Part shown: piece by piece, positions 34,036 to 42,584 of the stretch
How the letters are laid out: the number at the start of each line of letters is the position of its first letter
Numbering within the stretch: the first letter of the stretch is position 1
Assembly (NCBI RefSeq): GCF_030817075.1
Contig: NZ_JAUSYU010000001.1
Span: 434,001 to 498,000 of the forward strand
Source of the DNA: Arthrobacter sp. V1I9
GTDB lineage: Bacteria; Actinomycetota; Actinomycetes; Actinomycetales; Micrococcaceae
Direction: 5' to 3'
DNA: 64,000 bases
Translations under genes and position numbers: made by a program
Notes under the pieces: generated by a model
Told to the model about the DNA's origin: nothing
Databases searched by the model: none
The model's input: the letters and a program-made list of their open reading frames with translations, nothing else

Positions 34036-35424
34036 TCAGACGGTTTCCACGGCTCCGCTGCCCAGCAGGCTCCGGGTCAGGGATTCAGCGTCACCCAGCA
34101 GCTCTTCCGCAGCCGCTGCGAGGTGGGAGTCGGACACCGGCACGTCCTCGAGGGCCGCGGCCACAACGGCACGGCGTACCAGTTCGCGGGCAAACGACGC
34201 TGTGGTCCCGTCCGTACGTTCGGCGGCGGCAGCCACGGCGTCGGGACTGAAACTGGCCTGCCGGCCGTAAAGCCGAATGAGCTCTATCCGCTCGTTGAGA
34301 GCGGGCAACGGGATCTCCACGGCGAGGTCCACCCGGCCGGGCCGCTGCGCCAGCGCACGCTCCAGCATGTCCGGCCGGTTGGTGGTGAGGACAAAGGCGA
34401 CGTCGGCGTCGTTGTCCAGGCCGTCCATGGCATCCAGGACTTCAAAGAGCAGCGGTTGCGGCCCGTGGCCGAAACTCCGGTCCTCCGCGATGAGGTCGCA
34501 GTCCTCCAGCACCACCATCGAGGGCTGCAACGCACGTGCCATCCGCGCCGCCTCCGAGATCCGGGCAAGGGAACCGCCGCTGAGGAGGATTGCAGTGGTG
34601 CCCTCGCTCTGCCCGAGCAGATACCGAACGGTGTGCGTCTTGCCGGTCCCGGGCGGGCCGTACAGCAGGACGCCCCGCTTGAGGTGCTGGCCGTGCCGCT
34701 TCAGGGACTCCCGGTGCGCGGCGATGCCAACCGCGTGGCCCGCCACCTTCTGTAGGAGGCCCGTTGGAAGGATAACTTCCTGCCCCGGCAGGTGCGGCCG
34801 GTGGTGGAAGGTAACCCCGCCGCTGCTCGGTCCGAATTCACCCATGGTCAGGGAAATAACCTGCCCTTTCAGCACACTGTGGCTGTCCATCCGCCGCCGG
34901 TACTCAGCCAGGAAGGCCGTGCCCGTTTCGGTGTTTTCCGGCGCCACTTCAAGGGAGGCCGTCTCCCGGCCGGCGCGCGGATCCGCGGCGCGCTGCAGAA
35001 CAGCCAGCCGGCCGCCGTCGTACGTCATAAGCCGCAGGCCGAAACCCACCGCCTGGCGCTGGGTATCCGGCCCCACGGCCAGGTTGACGTAGTCCGGCTG
35101 GGCGAGCGGGAACTGCGGGAAGGCCTGTGACTGCTGAAGCATGTCGCTCAAGGACTGGTGGTGCCGCTGGCCGCCGCCGCCGATCCCCACCAGCCGGCTT
35201 TCCGGATCCAGTGCGGCGAGCCCGGCCATCACAATGTCTGCGTCCACGAACCTGTGCGGCGGGATTTGTTCCTCCACCACGGCGAGGTCTTCGGCAGCCA
35301 GCCCCAGGTGCCCGGTCAGCGTATCCAGCAGCTGCACCCCTGCCTGGCGCCGATGGCTGCGGGCCTGTGCCAGCTGCACCAAATCAGCAAAATTGTCGAT
35401 GAACTTCCCCAGTTTTTCATCCAT
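34036..35424 (-). CDS. AAA-family ATPase of unknown function
   Basis: The product has 462 residues. Residues 1-225 form a distinctive N-terminal region with no recognised domain (QLLDTLTGHLGLAAEDLAVV, EEQIPPHRFVDADIVMAGL). The AAA domain follows: Walker A GPPGTGKT at 256-263, a Walker B variant VVLEDCD (Glu297-Asp298, an E/D swap seen in part of this group), and an arginine-finger region RPGRVD. It converges with the unknown protein of the hsp20 operon and is divergent from GH1. The context suggests a remodelling ATPase. Confidence 0.85.
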   Translation of the reverse strand: MDEKLGKFIDNFADLVQLAQARSHRRQAGVQLLDTLTGHLGLAAEDLAVVEEQIPPHRFVDADIVMAGLAALDPESRLVGIGGGGQRHHQSLSDMLQQSQAFPQFPLAQPDYVNLAVGPDTQRQAVGFGLRLMTYDGGRLAVLQRAADPRAGRETASLEVAPENTETGTAFLAEYRRRMDSHSVLKGQVISLTMGEFGPSSGGVTFHHRPHLPGQEVILPTGLLQKVAGHAVGIAAHRESLKRHGQHLKRGVLLYGPPGTGKTHTVRYLLGQSEGTTAILLSGGSLARISEAARMARALQPSMVVLEDCDLIAEDRSFGHGPQPLLFEVLDAMDGLDNDADVAFVLTTNRPDMLERALAQRPGRVDLAVEIPLPALNERIELIRLYGRQASFSPDAVAAAAERTDGTTASFARELVRRAVVAAALEDVPVSDSHLAAAAEELLGDAESLTRSLLGSGAVETV

Positions 35425-35546
35425 TCCCAGACCCTAGCAGCACGCGCACCAGCAGCCCGGGAATCGTGCGAGGATATGGTCCTGACCTCGCGTGGGTTCA
35501 AAAAACTTTCGTGGGTACCGTTCTGTCCGTAGTAAGGATTTGTTCA

Positions 35547-37109
35547 ATGCATATTTCCGCCAGGGACCTCGCCGCACTCATCCCGCCGGGGTTCACCCTT
35601 GGAGTGGCAACCGCAGCCTTCCAGATCGAAGGCGCACTGGATGAGGACGGCCGCGGACCTGCCGGCTGGGATGTGTTTTCGGCCAAGCCGGGCAACATCG
35701 TCGAGGACCACAGCCCCGTGGTGGCCTGCGACCACTATCACCGCATGCCGCAGGATGTTGCCCTCATGAAGCAGCTGGGCGTGGACTCGTACCGGTTCTC
35801 GTTCGCCTGGCCCCGCATCCAGCCCACCGGCAGCGGCCCTGCGAACAAGGCCGGCCTGGCCTTTTACGACCGGCTCCTGGACGAACTCCTCGCCAACGGC
35901 ATCTCGCCCATGGCCACGATCTACCACTGGGACACACCCCTGGCCCTGGATGAGGCGGGCGGCTGGATGAACCGTGACACCGCCTACCGGCTGGGGGAGT
36001 ACGCCGGCATCCTTGCCGAGGCCTTCGGTGACAGGGTGGCGCGGTGGGTGACCATCAACGAGCCCGCCACCGTGAGCACCAATGGCTATTCGCTGGGCCT
36101 GCACTCGCCGGGGGAGGAGCTCGTCCTGAATGCCTTCCCCACCGTCCACCACCAGCTGCTGGGCCACGGCCTTGCCGTGCAGGCCCTGCGGGCGGCGAAA
36201 GTCCCCGGCGAGATCGGCATGACAAACGTCTACTCACCCATGGTCCCGAACTCCATCAACCCGCTGGACTACATCAGTGCGGGCATGATGGACCTGGCCC
36301 AGAACCGGCTCTACGCGGACCCCGTGCTGACCGGCAAATATCCGGACCTGATCCGCGCGGCCAAGTTCTTCAGCTCCTTCGAGCACCCGCCTGAGGACAT
36401 GGAACTCATTTCCCAGCCCCTCGATTTCTACGGGCTGAACTACTACATGCCCACCAAGGTGGCTGTCGGGCCGGGCGCCGGCGCGGTGCCCGCGAGCATG
36501 GCCGAGGCGATGGGCAGCGACCTCAGCGCGGCGGGCAGCGGCGGAACCCCCTTCCACGTGGAAACCTGGCCGGAAGCGGACATCACCGCCTACGGCTGGC
36601 CGGTCAAGCCCGAGTACATGGCGGTGGCCCTGAAGGAAATGGCCGAGCGCTACCCCAACCTGCCGCCGGTCATCCTCACCGAGGGCGGGGCCAGTTTCGA
36701 GGACATCATCGTCCGGGACAAATCCACCAACGCGCGGTTCATCCCTGACGAGCGCCGCCTGAAGTACCTCTCGGACCACCTTGAGGCAGCGTTGCGGGCC
36801 ACCGCCCCGGGCGGTGACGCCGAGTCCATCGACCTGCGCGGCTACTACGTATGGTCCCTCATGGACAACTTTGAGTGGTCCGCCGGCTACAACCAGCCCT
36901 TCGGATTGCTTCACGTGGACCGGGACACCCTGGAGCGGACACCCAAGGCCTCCTACTACTGGTACCAGGAACTCATCGAGGAGCGCGACCTCGCCATCGC
37001 CGCTGATGTTGCCATCGCACAGGCAGCGGCCTCCGAGGATCTTGATACTGAGGTTCTCGATACGGAAGCGCCCGACGACGGCGTGGCGCCGCTGGGTGCC
37101 AGCGCCTAG
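35547..37109 (+). CDS. Family GH1 beta-glucosidase
   Basis: The product has 520 residues. GH1 signature: FTLGVATAAFQIEGA near residue 16, TINEPA with acid/base Glu172 and LTEGGAS with nucleophile Glu378. The usual TENG is TEGG here, a variant of the third position. The rest matches cytoplasmic beta-glucosidases/beta-galactosidases (YYVWSLMDNFEWSAGY). The start at 35547 follows TAAGGA; no signal peptide is seen. The last ~45 residues are an Ala/Asp-rich tail not needed for the barrel. Confidence 0.93.
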   Translation: MHISARDLAALIPPGFTLGVATAAFQIEGALDEDGRGPAGWDVFSAKPGNIVEDHSPVVACDHYHRMPQDVALMKQLGVDSYRFSFAWPRIQPTGSGPANKAGLAFYDRLLDELLANGISPMATIYHWDTPLALDEAGGWMNRDTAYRLGEYAGILAEAFGDRVARWVTINEPATVSTNGYSLGLHSPGEELVLNAFPTVHHQLLGHGLAVQALRAAKVPGEIGMTNVYSPMVPNSINPLDYISAGMMDLAQNRLYADPVLTGKYPDLIRAAKFFSSFEHPPEDMELISQPLDFYGLNYYMPTKVAVGPGAGAVPASMAEAMGSDLSAAGSGGTPFHVETWPEADITAYGWPVKPEYMAVALKEMAERYPNLPPVILTEGGASFEDIIVRDKSTNARFIPDERRLKYLSDHLEAALRATAPGGDAESIDLRGYYVWSLMDNFEWSAGYNQPFGLLHVDRDTLERTPKASYYWYQELIEERDLAIAADVAIAQAAASEDLDTEVLDTEAPDDGVAPLGASA

Positions 37110-37181
37110 GTAGTTGGGCTGGCCAAGCCTGGGGCGGCGGGAGGCGCGGCTGTCAGCACGCGCGCGTCCCGTGCCCGGGCT

Positions 37182-38273
37182 TTAGAGCACGTCCAGCGTG
37201 GTGAGCTGCTTCGCCATGCCGGCGCCGTCCGGGGAGTAGATCCACGGCACCTGGGACGCGGTGTGGTCGCCGTCCTCCGAGTGTCCGCCGGCGAACACTG
37301 ACTCGCTGACGGACAGTTGCCGGATGGCGATGGCGGCGACCCTGTTCGGGTTTTCCTGCGCAAACTCTGAGTAGATCGCTTCGTCGTGCTGGCCGTTGTC
37401 GCCGATCAGGAGCCAGCGCATGTCCGGGAACTCGCTGGCCAGGCGCGCCAGGTTCCGGAGCTTGTGGTCCTGGCCGCTGCGGAACCAGCGGTCCTGCGTC
37501 AGGCCCCAGTCCGTAAGGAGAAGGGCGCCGGACGGATACATGTTGCGGGTCAGGAACCTGGCCAGCGTGGGGGCCGCATTCCAGGGCCCCGTGGACAGGT
37601 AGATCACCGGCGCGTCGGGGTGCTCGATGGTGAGCCGGTCAAGCAGCACGGCCATGCCGGGGGTGGCCATGCGGGCCCGCTCGCTCAGGACGAACGTGTT
37701 CCAGAGCGCCAGGAACGGCCGGGGCAGGGCCGTCACCATCACCGTGTCATCGATGTCCGAGACGATCCCGAACTTCACGTCCGGTGCGATGACACGGATT
37801 CTGGCCTCCACAGGTTCTGTTCCTTCGGCCCGGAGGACGGCCGTGTGCCAGCCCGGTGAAAGCTGGACTTTCACCTCCGTGTCAATCAGCCCGCCCCGGT
37901 CCGCCCGGACGTGGGTGACAACATCGCCGATGGTGATCTCGACGTCGGTGAACTGCAGCGGCACGCTGGTGAAGGCGCGCCAGCCGCGGAGGTTCTGGTT
38001 GCCATTCTGCGCGGCGTGCTCTGCTTTGCTCCCCGGCAGCGGCTTCTGCGTGAGCAGGACCCGCCCCAGGACCCGAACCTGGCTGGTGGAGCCGTAGCCC
38101 TGGTAGGCGATGGTCTGGGGAATAAACTTCCAGCGCTTGGCCAGCCGGATCCGCACAGTGTTAACGCCATCCGAGATCCGGTGTGCCAGCCGGAACACCT
38201 GGTTTCCCGAGAGCGCGTCCGGGAGCAGAGTGTGCGCTGTTTTCTCTGACGAATTGTTCGGAGCCGTGTCCAT
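37182..38273 (-). CDS. App1-family phosphatidate phosphatase-like protein (DUF2183)
   Basis: The product has 363 residues. The C-terminal App1 domain carries DVKFGIVSDIDDTVMVT near residue 185, the DxDxT motif of HAD-type phosphatases, followed by LSTGPWNAAPTL and LIGDNGQHDEAIY. The N-terminal half is a beta-rich region (RIRLAKRWKFIPQTIAYQGYGS). Yeast App1 is a phosphatidate phosphatase; bacterial substrates are unknown. The ATG at 38273 is chosen because codons upstream lack RBS and conservation. It converges on the GH1 gene. Confidence 0.87.
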   Translation of the reverse strand: MDTAPNNSSEKTAHTLLPDALSGNQVFRLAHRISDGVNTVRIRLAKRWKFIPQTIAYQGYGSTSQVRVLGRVLLTQKPLPGSKAEHAAQNGNQNLRGWRAFTSVPLQFTDVEITIGDVVTHVRADRGGLIDTEVKVQLSPGWHTAVLRAEGTEPVEARIRVIAPDVKFGIVSDIDDTVMVTALPRPFLALWNTFVLSERARMATPGMAVLLDRLTIEHPDAPVIYLSTGPWNAAPTLARFLTRNMYPSGALLLTDWGLTQDRWFRSGQDHKLRNLARLASEFPDMRWLLIGDNGQHDEAIYSEFAQENPNRVAAIAIRQLSVSESVFAGGHSEDGDHTASQVPWIYSPDGAGMAKQLTTLDVL

Positions 38274-38340
38274 GGCTCCACTCTGCCACAGGGCCGCGCC
38301 GGCGGAAGAGAACTTCGGCCCCTGCGGGCGGTGTGTGACG

Positions 38341-39072
38341 TCAACCCTCTCCCAGGATCCCGCGCAGGGTCTCGGCGTTCCGCACGGCGTGACCCTCGCC
38401 GTCGTTATTGAAATAGGCGTAAACGTCAAGGCCATCTGCGGACCACTCCCGGATCCGGTCCGCCCACCACTGCAGGTCCGCATCTGAGTAGGAACCGGCG
38501 TACAGGTGCTGGTGGTCCGGCCCATGCAGCCGGACATAGGTGAAGGGCGCGGTGGTGCGCAGGATACAGGGAAGATTCGCCCCGCTCATAATGCAGTAGG
38601 CAGCCCGGTGGCGTTCCAGCAGGGCGAAGACCTCGGGGCAGTCCCAGCTGGGGTGCCGGAACTCCACGGTCACCCGGATCCAATCCGGAACTGCGGCGAG
38701 GAAATAGTCCAGCCTGGCATCATCGCGTTCCATGCCGGGCGGCAGCTGGACCAGGAGGACGGCCCGCTTATCACCAAGTTCATGCCAGCAGCGCGTAATG
38801 CGCTCCAGCCACACCTCGGGTTCATAGAGCTTCCTGGCGTGGGTCAGGCCGCGGGGAGCCTTAACAGACATGTTGAAGCCGGGCGGCAACCGCTTGTTCC
38901 AGCCGGCAAAAGTTGTGTCCCGGGGCCAGCGGTAGAAGCTGGCATTGAGTTCAACGGTATGGAAACGGGCCACATAATGCTGGAGCCGGTCCTTAACCGG
39001 CAGCTTGGGCGGATAGAGCACGTTCTCCCAGTGGTTGTAGCTCCATCCGGAGGTGCCGATGTGGATTGCCAT
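38341..39072 (-). CDS. DUF72 family TIM-barrel protein
   Basis: The product has 243 residues. The start MAIHIGTSGWSYNHWENVLYP is the standard DUF72 opening (YecE type), followed by VELNASFYRWPRDTTFAGW and the segment KAPRGLTHARKL. The ATG at 39072 follows GGAGGC. Members are TIM barrels, probably metal-dependent; physiological role unknown. It reads toward the App1-like gene, whose start is 67 bp from its stop. Confidence 0.92.
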   Translation of the reverse strand: MAIHIGTSGWSYNHWENVLYPPKLPVKDRLQHYVARFHTVELNASFYRWPRDTTFAGWNKRLPPGFNMSVKAPRGLTHARKLYEPEVWLERITRCWHELGDKRAVLLVQLPPGMERDDARLDYFLAAVPDWIRVTVEFRHPSWDCPEVFALLERHRAAYCIMSGANLPCILRTTAPFTYVRLHGPDHQHLYAGSYSDADLQWWADRIREWSADGLDVYAYFNNDGEGHAVRNAETLRGILGEG

Positions 39073-39159
39073 GAATGCCTCCGGTGACTGCTGCCGATGT
39101 TTTGAGGCTACACCCCGCCGCCCGGCCCACTCGGGGGCCGGCTGTGGCAGGGTAAGGGC

Positions 39160-40968
39160 ATGGCGCGAATTGAAGACTATGCAGTTGTCGGTGACCTCCA
39201 TACAGGAGCGCTGGTCAACAAAGAGGGCTCCATCGACTGGCTCTGCCTTCCCCGGTTCGATTCCCCCGCGTGCTTCAACGCATTGCTGGATACTCCCGAC
39301 GCGGGGCGCTGGCTCCTCGCGCCGGCGAGCGGCGGCGCCTGTACGCGCCGGGGCTACCGGGACGGCACCCTTATCCTGGAAACGGAGTGGGAAACACCCG
39401 ACGGAACAGTCCGCGTCATCGACTTTATGCCGCCCCGGGATTCGGTGGCGGACATCGTCCGGATCGTCGAAGGCGTCAGCGGAAGCGTAAAGATGCATGG
39501 CGAATTGACCCTTCGCTTCGACTACGGCCATATCATCCCCTGGGTGCGCCGGGACGAATACGGCATGCACGCCATCGCCGGCCCTGACGCCGTCTACTTC
39601 GTCACCCCGGCCCCGCTTCACAGCGAGAACATGCACACCGTCAGCGACTTCACCGTCAACGCAGGGGAGCGGGTCCCCTTTGTCCTTACCTGGGCACCCA
39701 GCCATGTTGGACGGCCGCACACCGTTGACGCTGAAGAAGTGCTGGGCACCACGTTTGCGTATTGGCGCGGCTGGGCTTCGCAGTGCACCGTGGAGGGCAA
39801 GTACAAGGAGGCTGTGGTCCGGTCCCTCGTGACATTGAAGGGCCTGACGTACGCCCCGACCGGCGGCATCGTGGCGGCGGTGACCACCTCACTGCCCGAG
39901 CAGCTGGGCGGCCCCCGCAACTGGGACTACCGCTACTGCTGGCTGCGCGATGCAACCATGACGCTCCAGGCACTGCTGGCCGCAGGTTACACCTCCGAAG
40001 CTGCGGCCTGGCGGGACTGGTTGTTGCGGGCCGTGGCCGGCGACCCCGCGGACCTGCAGATCATGTACGGAATCCACGGTGAACGCCGCCTGCCCGAGAT
40101 GGAGCTTCCCTGGCTGAAGGGCTACGAAAACTCATCACCTGTGCGCATCGGCAACGGCGCCGCCGAACAGCTCCAGCTGGACGTGTGGGGGGAAGTCCTG
40201 GACTGCCTTGCGCTGACGCGCAACTCCCTGCTCACGCACTCCGACGAGGCGTGGGACGTGCAGGTGGCACTGATGGAGCATCTCGAAACCATCTGGGACC
40301 AGCCAGATAACGGACTGTGGGAAATGCGTGGTCCCCGCCGCCACTTCACCCACTCGAAGGTCATGGCCTGGGTTGCCGCGGACCGGATGGTGAAGGGCGT
40401 CCGTGAATCAGGACTGCCCGGGCCGGTGGAGCGCTGGGAGACACTCCGGGACACCATCCACCGGGACGTGATGGACAACGGATTCGACGCCCGCCGGAAC
40501 ACCTTCGTGCAGTCCTATGGCCGGCCGGAGCTCGACGCCAGCCTCCTCCTGATCCCGCGTGTGGGGTTCCTGCCGCCGGATGATCCCCGCGTCATCGGAA
40601 CCATCGAAGCCATCCAGCGGGAGCTGACCGAGGACGGGTTTGTGCTCCGGTACCGCCCGGCCGAGAGCGACGACGGCCTGCCCGGTGATGAGGGCGTGTT
40701 CATTGCTTGTTCCTTCTGGCTGGTGGAGGCGCTGCTGGGAGCAGGCCGCCACAACGAATCCCAGGAACTCTTCGAACGCCTCCTTGAATTACGCAACGAC
40801 GTGGGGCTGCTGAGTGAGGAATGGGGCGTCCGGTCGGGCCGGCAACTGGGCAATACGCCCCAAGCTTTCAGCCACTTCGCACTTGTGACTAGCGCTTTGG
40901 AGCTGCATCAGGATACGGTTCGGCGAAGTGACACCCCCATTCCGCCGGAAACGGCGGCAGCGCGCTGA
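39160..40968 (+). CDS. Family GH15 glycoside hydrolase (trehalase/glucoamylase-like)
   Basis: The product has 602 residues. N-terminal beta domain: MARIEDYAVVGDLHTGALVNKEGSIDWLCLPRFDSPACF. The (alpha/alpha)6 barrel carries PRNWDYRYCWLRDATMTLQALL and, further on, HSKVMAWVAADRMVKGV and the C-terminal RPAESDDGLPGDEGVF with a catalytic-type Glu region. This group includes the phosphate-dependent trehalases of mycobacteria; trehalose or alpha-glucans are likely substrates. No signal peptide is present. It is divergent from the DUF72 gene. Confidence 0.92.
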   Translation: MARIEDYAVVGDLHTGALVNKEGSIDWLCLPRFDSPACFNALLDTPDAGRWLLAPASGGACTRRGYRDGTLILETEWETPDGTVRVIDFMPPRDSVADIVRIVEGVSGSVKMHGELTLRFDYGHIIPWVRRDEYGMHAIAGPDAVYFVTPAPLHSENMHTVSDFTVNAGERVPFVLTWAPSHVGRPHTVDAEEVLGTTFAYWRGWASQCTVEGKYKEAVVRSLVTLKGLTYAPTGGIVAAVTTSLPEQLGGPRNWDYRYCWLRDATMTLQALLAAGYTSEAAAWRDWLLRAVAGDPADLQIMYGIHGERRLPEMELPWLKGYENSSPVRIGNGAAEQLQLDVWGEVLDCLALTRNSLLTHSDEAWDVQVALMEHLETIWDQPDNGLWEMRGPRRHFTHSKVMAWVAADRMVKGVRESGLPGPVERWETLRDTIHRDVMDNGFDARRNTFVQSYGRPELDASLLLIPRVGFLPPDDPRVIGTIEAIQRELTEDGFVLRYRPAESDDGLPGDEGVFIACSFWLVEALLGAGRHNESQELFERLLELRNDVGLLSEEWGVRSGRQLGNTPQAFSHFALVTSALELHQDTVRRSDTPIPPETAAAR

Positions 40969-41010
40969 GGCGGCGCGTCCAAGGGTGCGGCTTCTCCTTC
41001 GCAGAATAGA

Positions 41011-41022
41011 TAAGTATACTTA
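41011..41022. promoter_or_regulatory. TAAGTATACTTA palindrome
   Basis: This perfect 12-bp palindrome lies 63 bp upstream of the YegP-like gene. It has the same TAAG-N-AT-N-CTTA form as the one at 21445-21456. Confidence 0.5.
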
Positions 41023-41085
41023 CTAACACCTCATGGAGTGCTCCCAGTAAGCACAGTGCCGTGACTGATGGAGGAGTGATTGCAA

Positions 41086-41376
41086 ATGGCCGGGTATTTT
41101 GAGCTCGTGGATGCGCCTGACGGCGGCTACAGGATCCGGATGATGGACGGAGCCGGGAACCTGATGGCCATCTCGGTAACCTTCCCCACGAAAAGGGCCG
41201 CGGTTGCCGGAGTGGCAATGGCGCGGGAGATCGCGGGGACAGGCCTTATCAGGGATAAGAGCCACGACGGCGCAGGGACCGTGATCCGGGAGCGCGTGCG
41301 TCCCGTGAGCACAGCCAAGGACGATGCCGCCCGGGCCAGGAAAACTCCCGGGGCCAGGCGGGCAGCGGTCAGCTGA
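41086..41376 (+). CDS. DUF1508 (YegP-like) small protein
   Basis: The product has 96 residues. The core MAGYFELVDAPDGGYRIRMMDGAGNLMAIS is a DUF1508/YegP-type beta unit, a single copy where E. coli YegP has two. The C-terminus is a basic tail (ARARKTPGARRAAVS). The start at 41086 follows GAGGAG with a 9-base spacer. Its stop overlaps the next ATG (TGATG), so it is coupled to the HAD gene. Function is unknown; a TAAG palindrome upstream suggests a shared regulator. Confidence 0.85.
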   Translation: MAGYFELVDAPDGGYRIRMMDGAGNLMAISVTFPTKRAAVAGVAMAREIAGTGLIRDKSHDGAGTVIRERVRPVSTAKDDAARARKTPGARRAAVS

Positions 41377-42086
41377 TGGCCCCGCCGGACTCCGGGTCCC
41401 CCGACGGCGGCCGCCGCCAGGGGATTCTCTTCGATGTTGACGGCACCCTGATCGACTCGTCGTACATCCACACCATCTCCTGGTGGGGCGCTTTCCGCCA
41501 GCAGGGTTATGACATACCGATGGCGTCCATCCACTACTACGTGGGCATGGGCGGCGACCGCCTGGTGGACAGCCTCCTGCCGGCGGGCCGGGACCGGTCC
41601 CTGGATTCCGAAATTATGGCCAGCCATGGTGCGCTGTACGCCTCCCACTGGCCCGCGCTGCGCACCTTCGACGGCGCCAAGGACCTGCTCGCCCAATGCC
41701 ATGCCGCGGGGCTCTCGGTTGCCCTCGCCTCGTCGGCCCGCAAGCAGGATCTGCAGGTGATGAAGGCCGTTCTGGACTCAGATGCCTTCCTCGATGCCGC
41801 CACCAGTGCCAATGATGCCAAGGAAAGCAAGCCTGCCCCGGACATCCTCGTTGCCGCCCTGGAAGCCATCGGAGTGGAAGCGGCGGATGCGATCTTCGTG
41901 GGGGATGCTGTGTGGGACATGAAGGCCGCGGGTGCCTTGGGCATTCCGGCGATCGGTGTCACCTGCGGCGGGGTCCGTGCAAGCGAACTGCGCGAAGCGG
42001 GCGCGGTGGAAGTCTACGACGGCCCGCGCGACCTGCTGCAGAACCTGACCTCAAGCGCCATCGGCAGGCTCCTCGCCGGCGCCTGA
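41376..42086 (+). CDS. HAD-superfamily hydrolase (phosphatase)
   Basis: The product has 236 residues. HAD motif I GILFDVDGTLIDSSY near residue 20, motif II SVALASSARKQD near 115 and motif IV FVGDAVWDMKAAGALGIP near 170 are all present. A phosphatase on a small metabolite (beta-phosphoglucomutase/phosphatase type) is most likely. It is translationally coupled to the YegP-like gene. Confidence 0.9.
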   Translation: MAPPDSGSPDGGRRQGILFDVDGTLIDSSYIHTISWWGAFRQQGYDIPMASIHYYVGMGGDRLVDSLLPAGRDRSLDSEIMASHGALYASHWPALRTFDGAKDLLAQCHAAGLSVALASSARKQDLQVMKAVLDSDAFLDAATSANDAKESKPAPDILVAALEAIGVEAADAIFVGDAVWDMKAAGALGIPAIGVTCGGVRASELREAGAVEVYDGPRDLLQNLTSSAIGRLLAGA

Positions 42087-42157
42087 CTCCTCACGCCCAC
42101 CTACTGATGCCGCGTTCCCTGCCCGGCCGCCCGTCGTCGTACCTTTCAACGCCCGCG

Positions 42158-42406
42158 TCAGAGCGTCTGGCCGCCGGTGACAGCGTCCTCGCCACCCGCG
42201 TTGGCGGGCTTGTCCCAGGAAACCGCCACGCGCACCGAGCCGTCATCGCTCCGGTCAATATCCGTCACAACGGCCGTGGGGCTGGCGCCCATCTCCACGA
42301 TCCGCTCGCGGTAGCTTTGCACGAGCAGTTCCAGGCTCTCCTCCGTCCACTCCCCGGGCCGCATGCGGGTGGAGATCTCAACCGGTTCGGGCTGGTAGAG
42401 CGACAT
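42158..42406 (-). CDS. Small hypothetical protein (82 aa)
   Basis: The product begins MSLYQPEPVEISTRMRPGEWTEESLELLVQSYRER and continues with short strands (TAVVTDIDRSDDGSVRVAVSWDKP). It looks like a small alpha/beta protein with one helix in residues 20-35. No family recognised. It reads leftward with 178 bp to the dehydrogenase gene, which is divergent. Confidence 0.65.
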   Translation of the reverse strand: MSLYQPEPVEISTRMRPGEWTEESLELLVQSYRERIVEMGASPTAVVTDIDRSDDGSVRVAVSWDKPANAGGEDAVTGGQTL

Positions 42407-42584
42407 GTTTTTCCTCTTTCACTGGTGCGGGTCTGCGGATGTGCCTCTTCCTACGCTAGAAGCCACAGGGCGCGACGACAAGGAGTTTAGTCAGCCTGCT
42501 TACTTTTTATTGCAGGAACCGATAGCGTCGAAGGACTGGCTGTCAGCCCCGACTGCAGCGAAAAACTTCCAGGAAAGGCGAATT

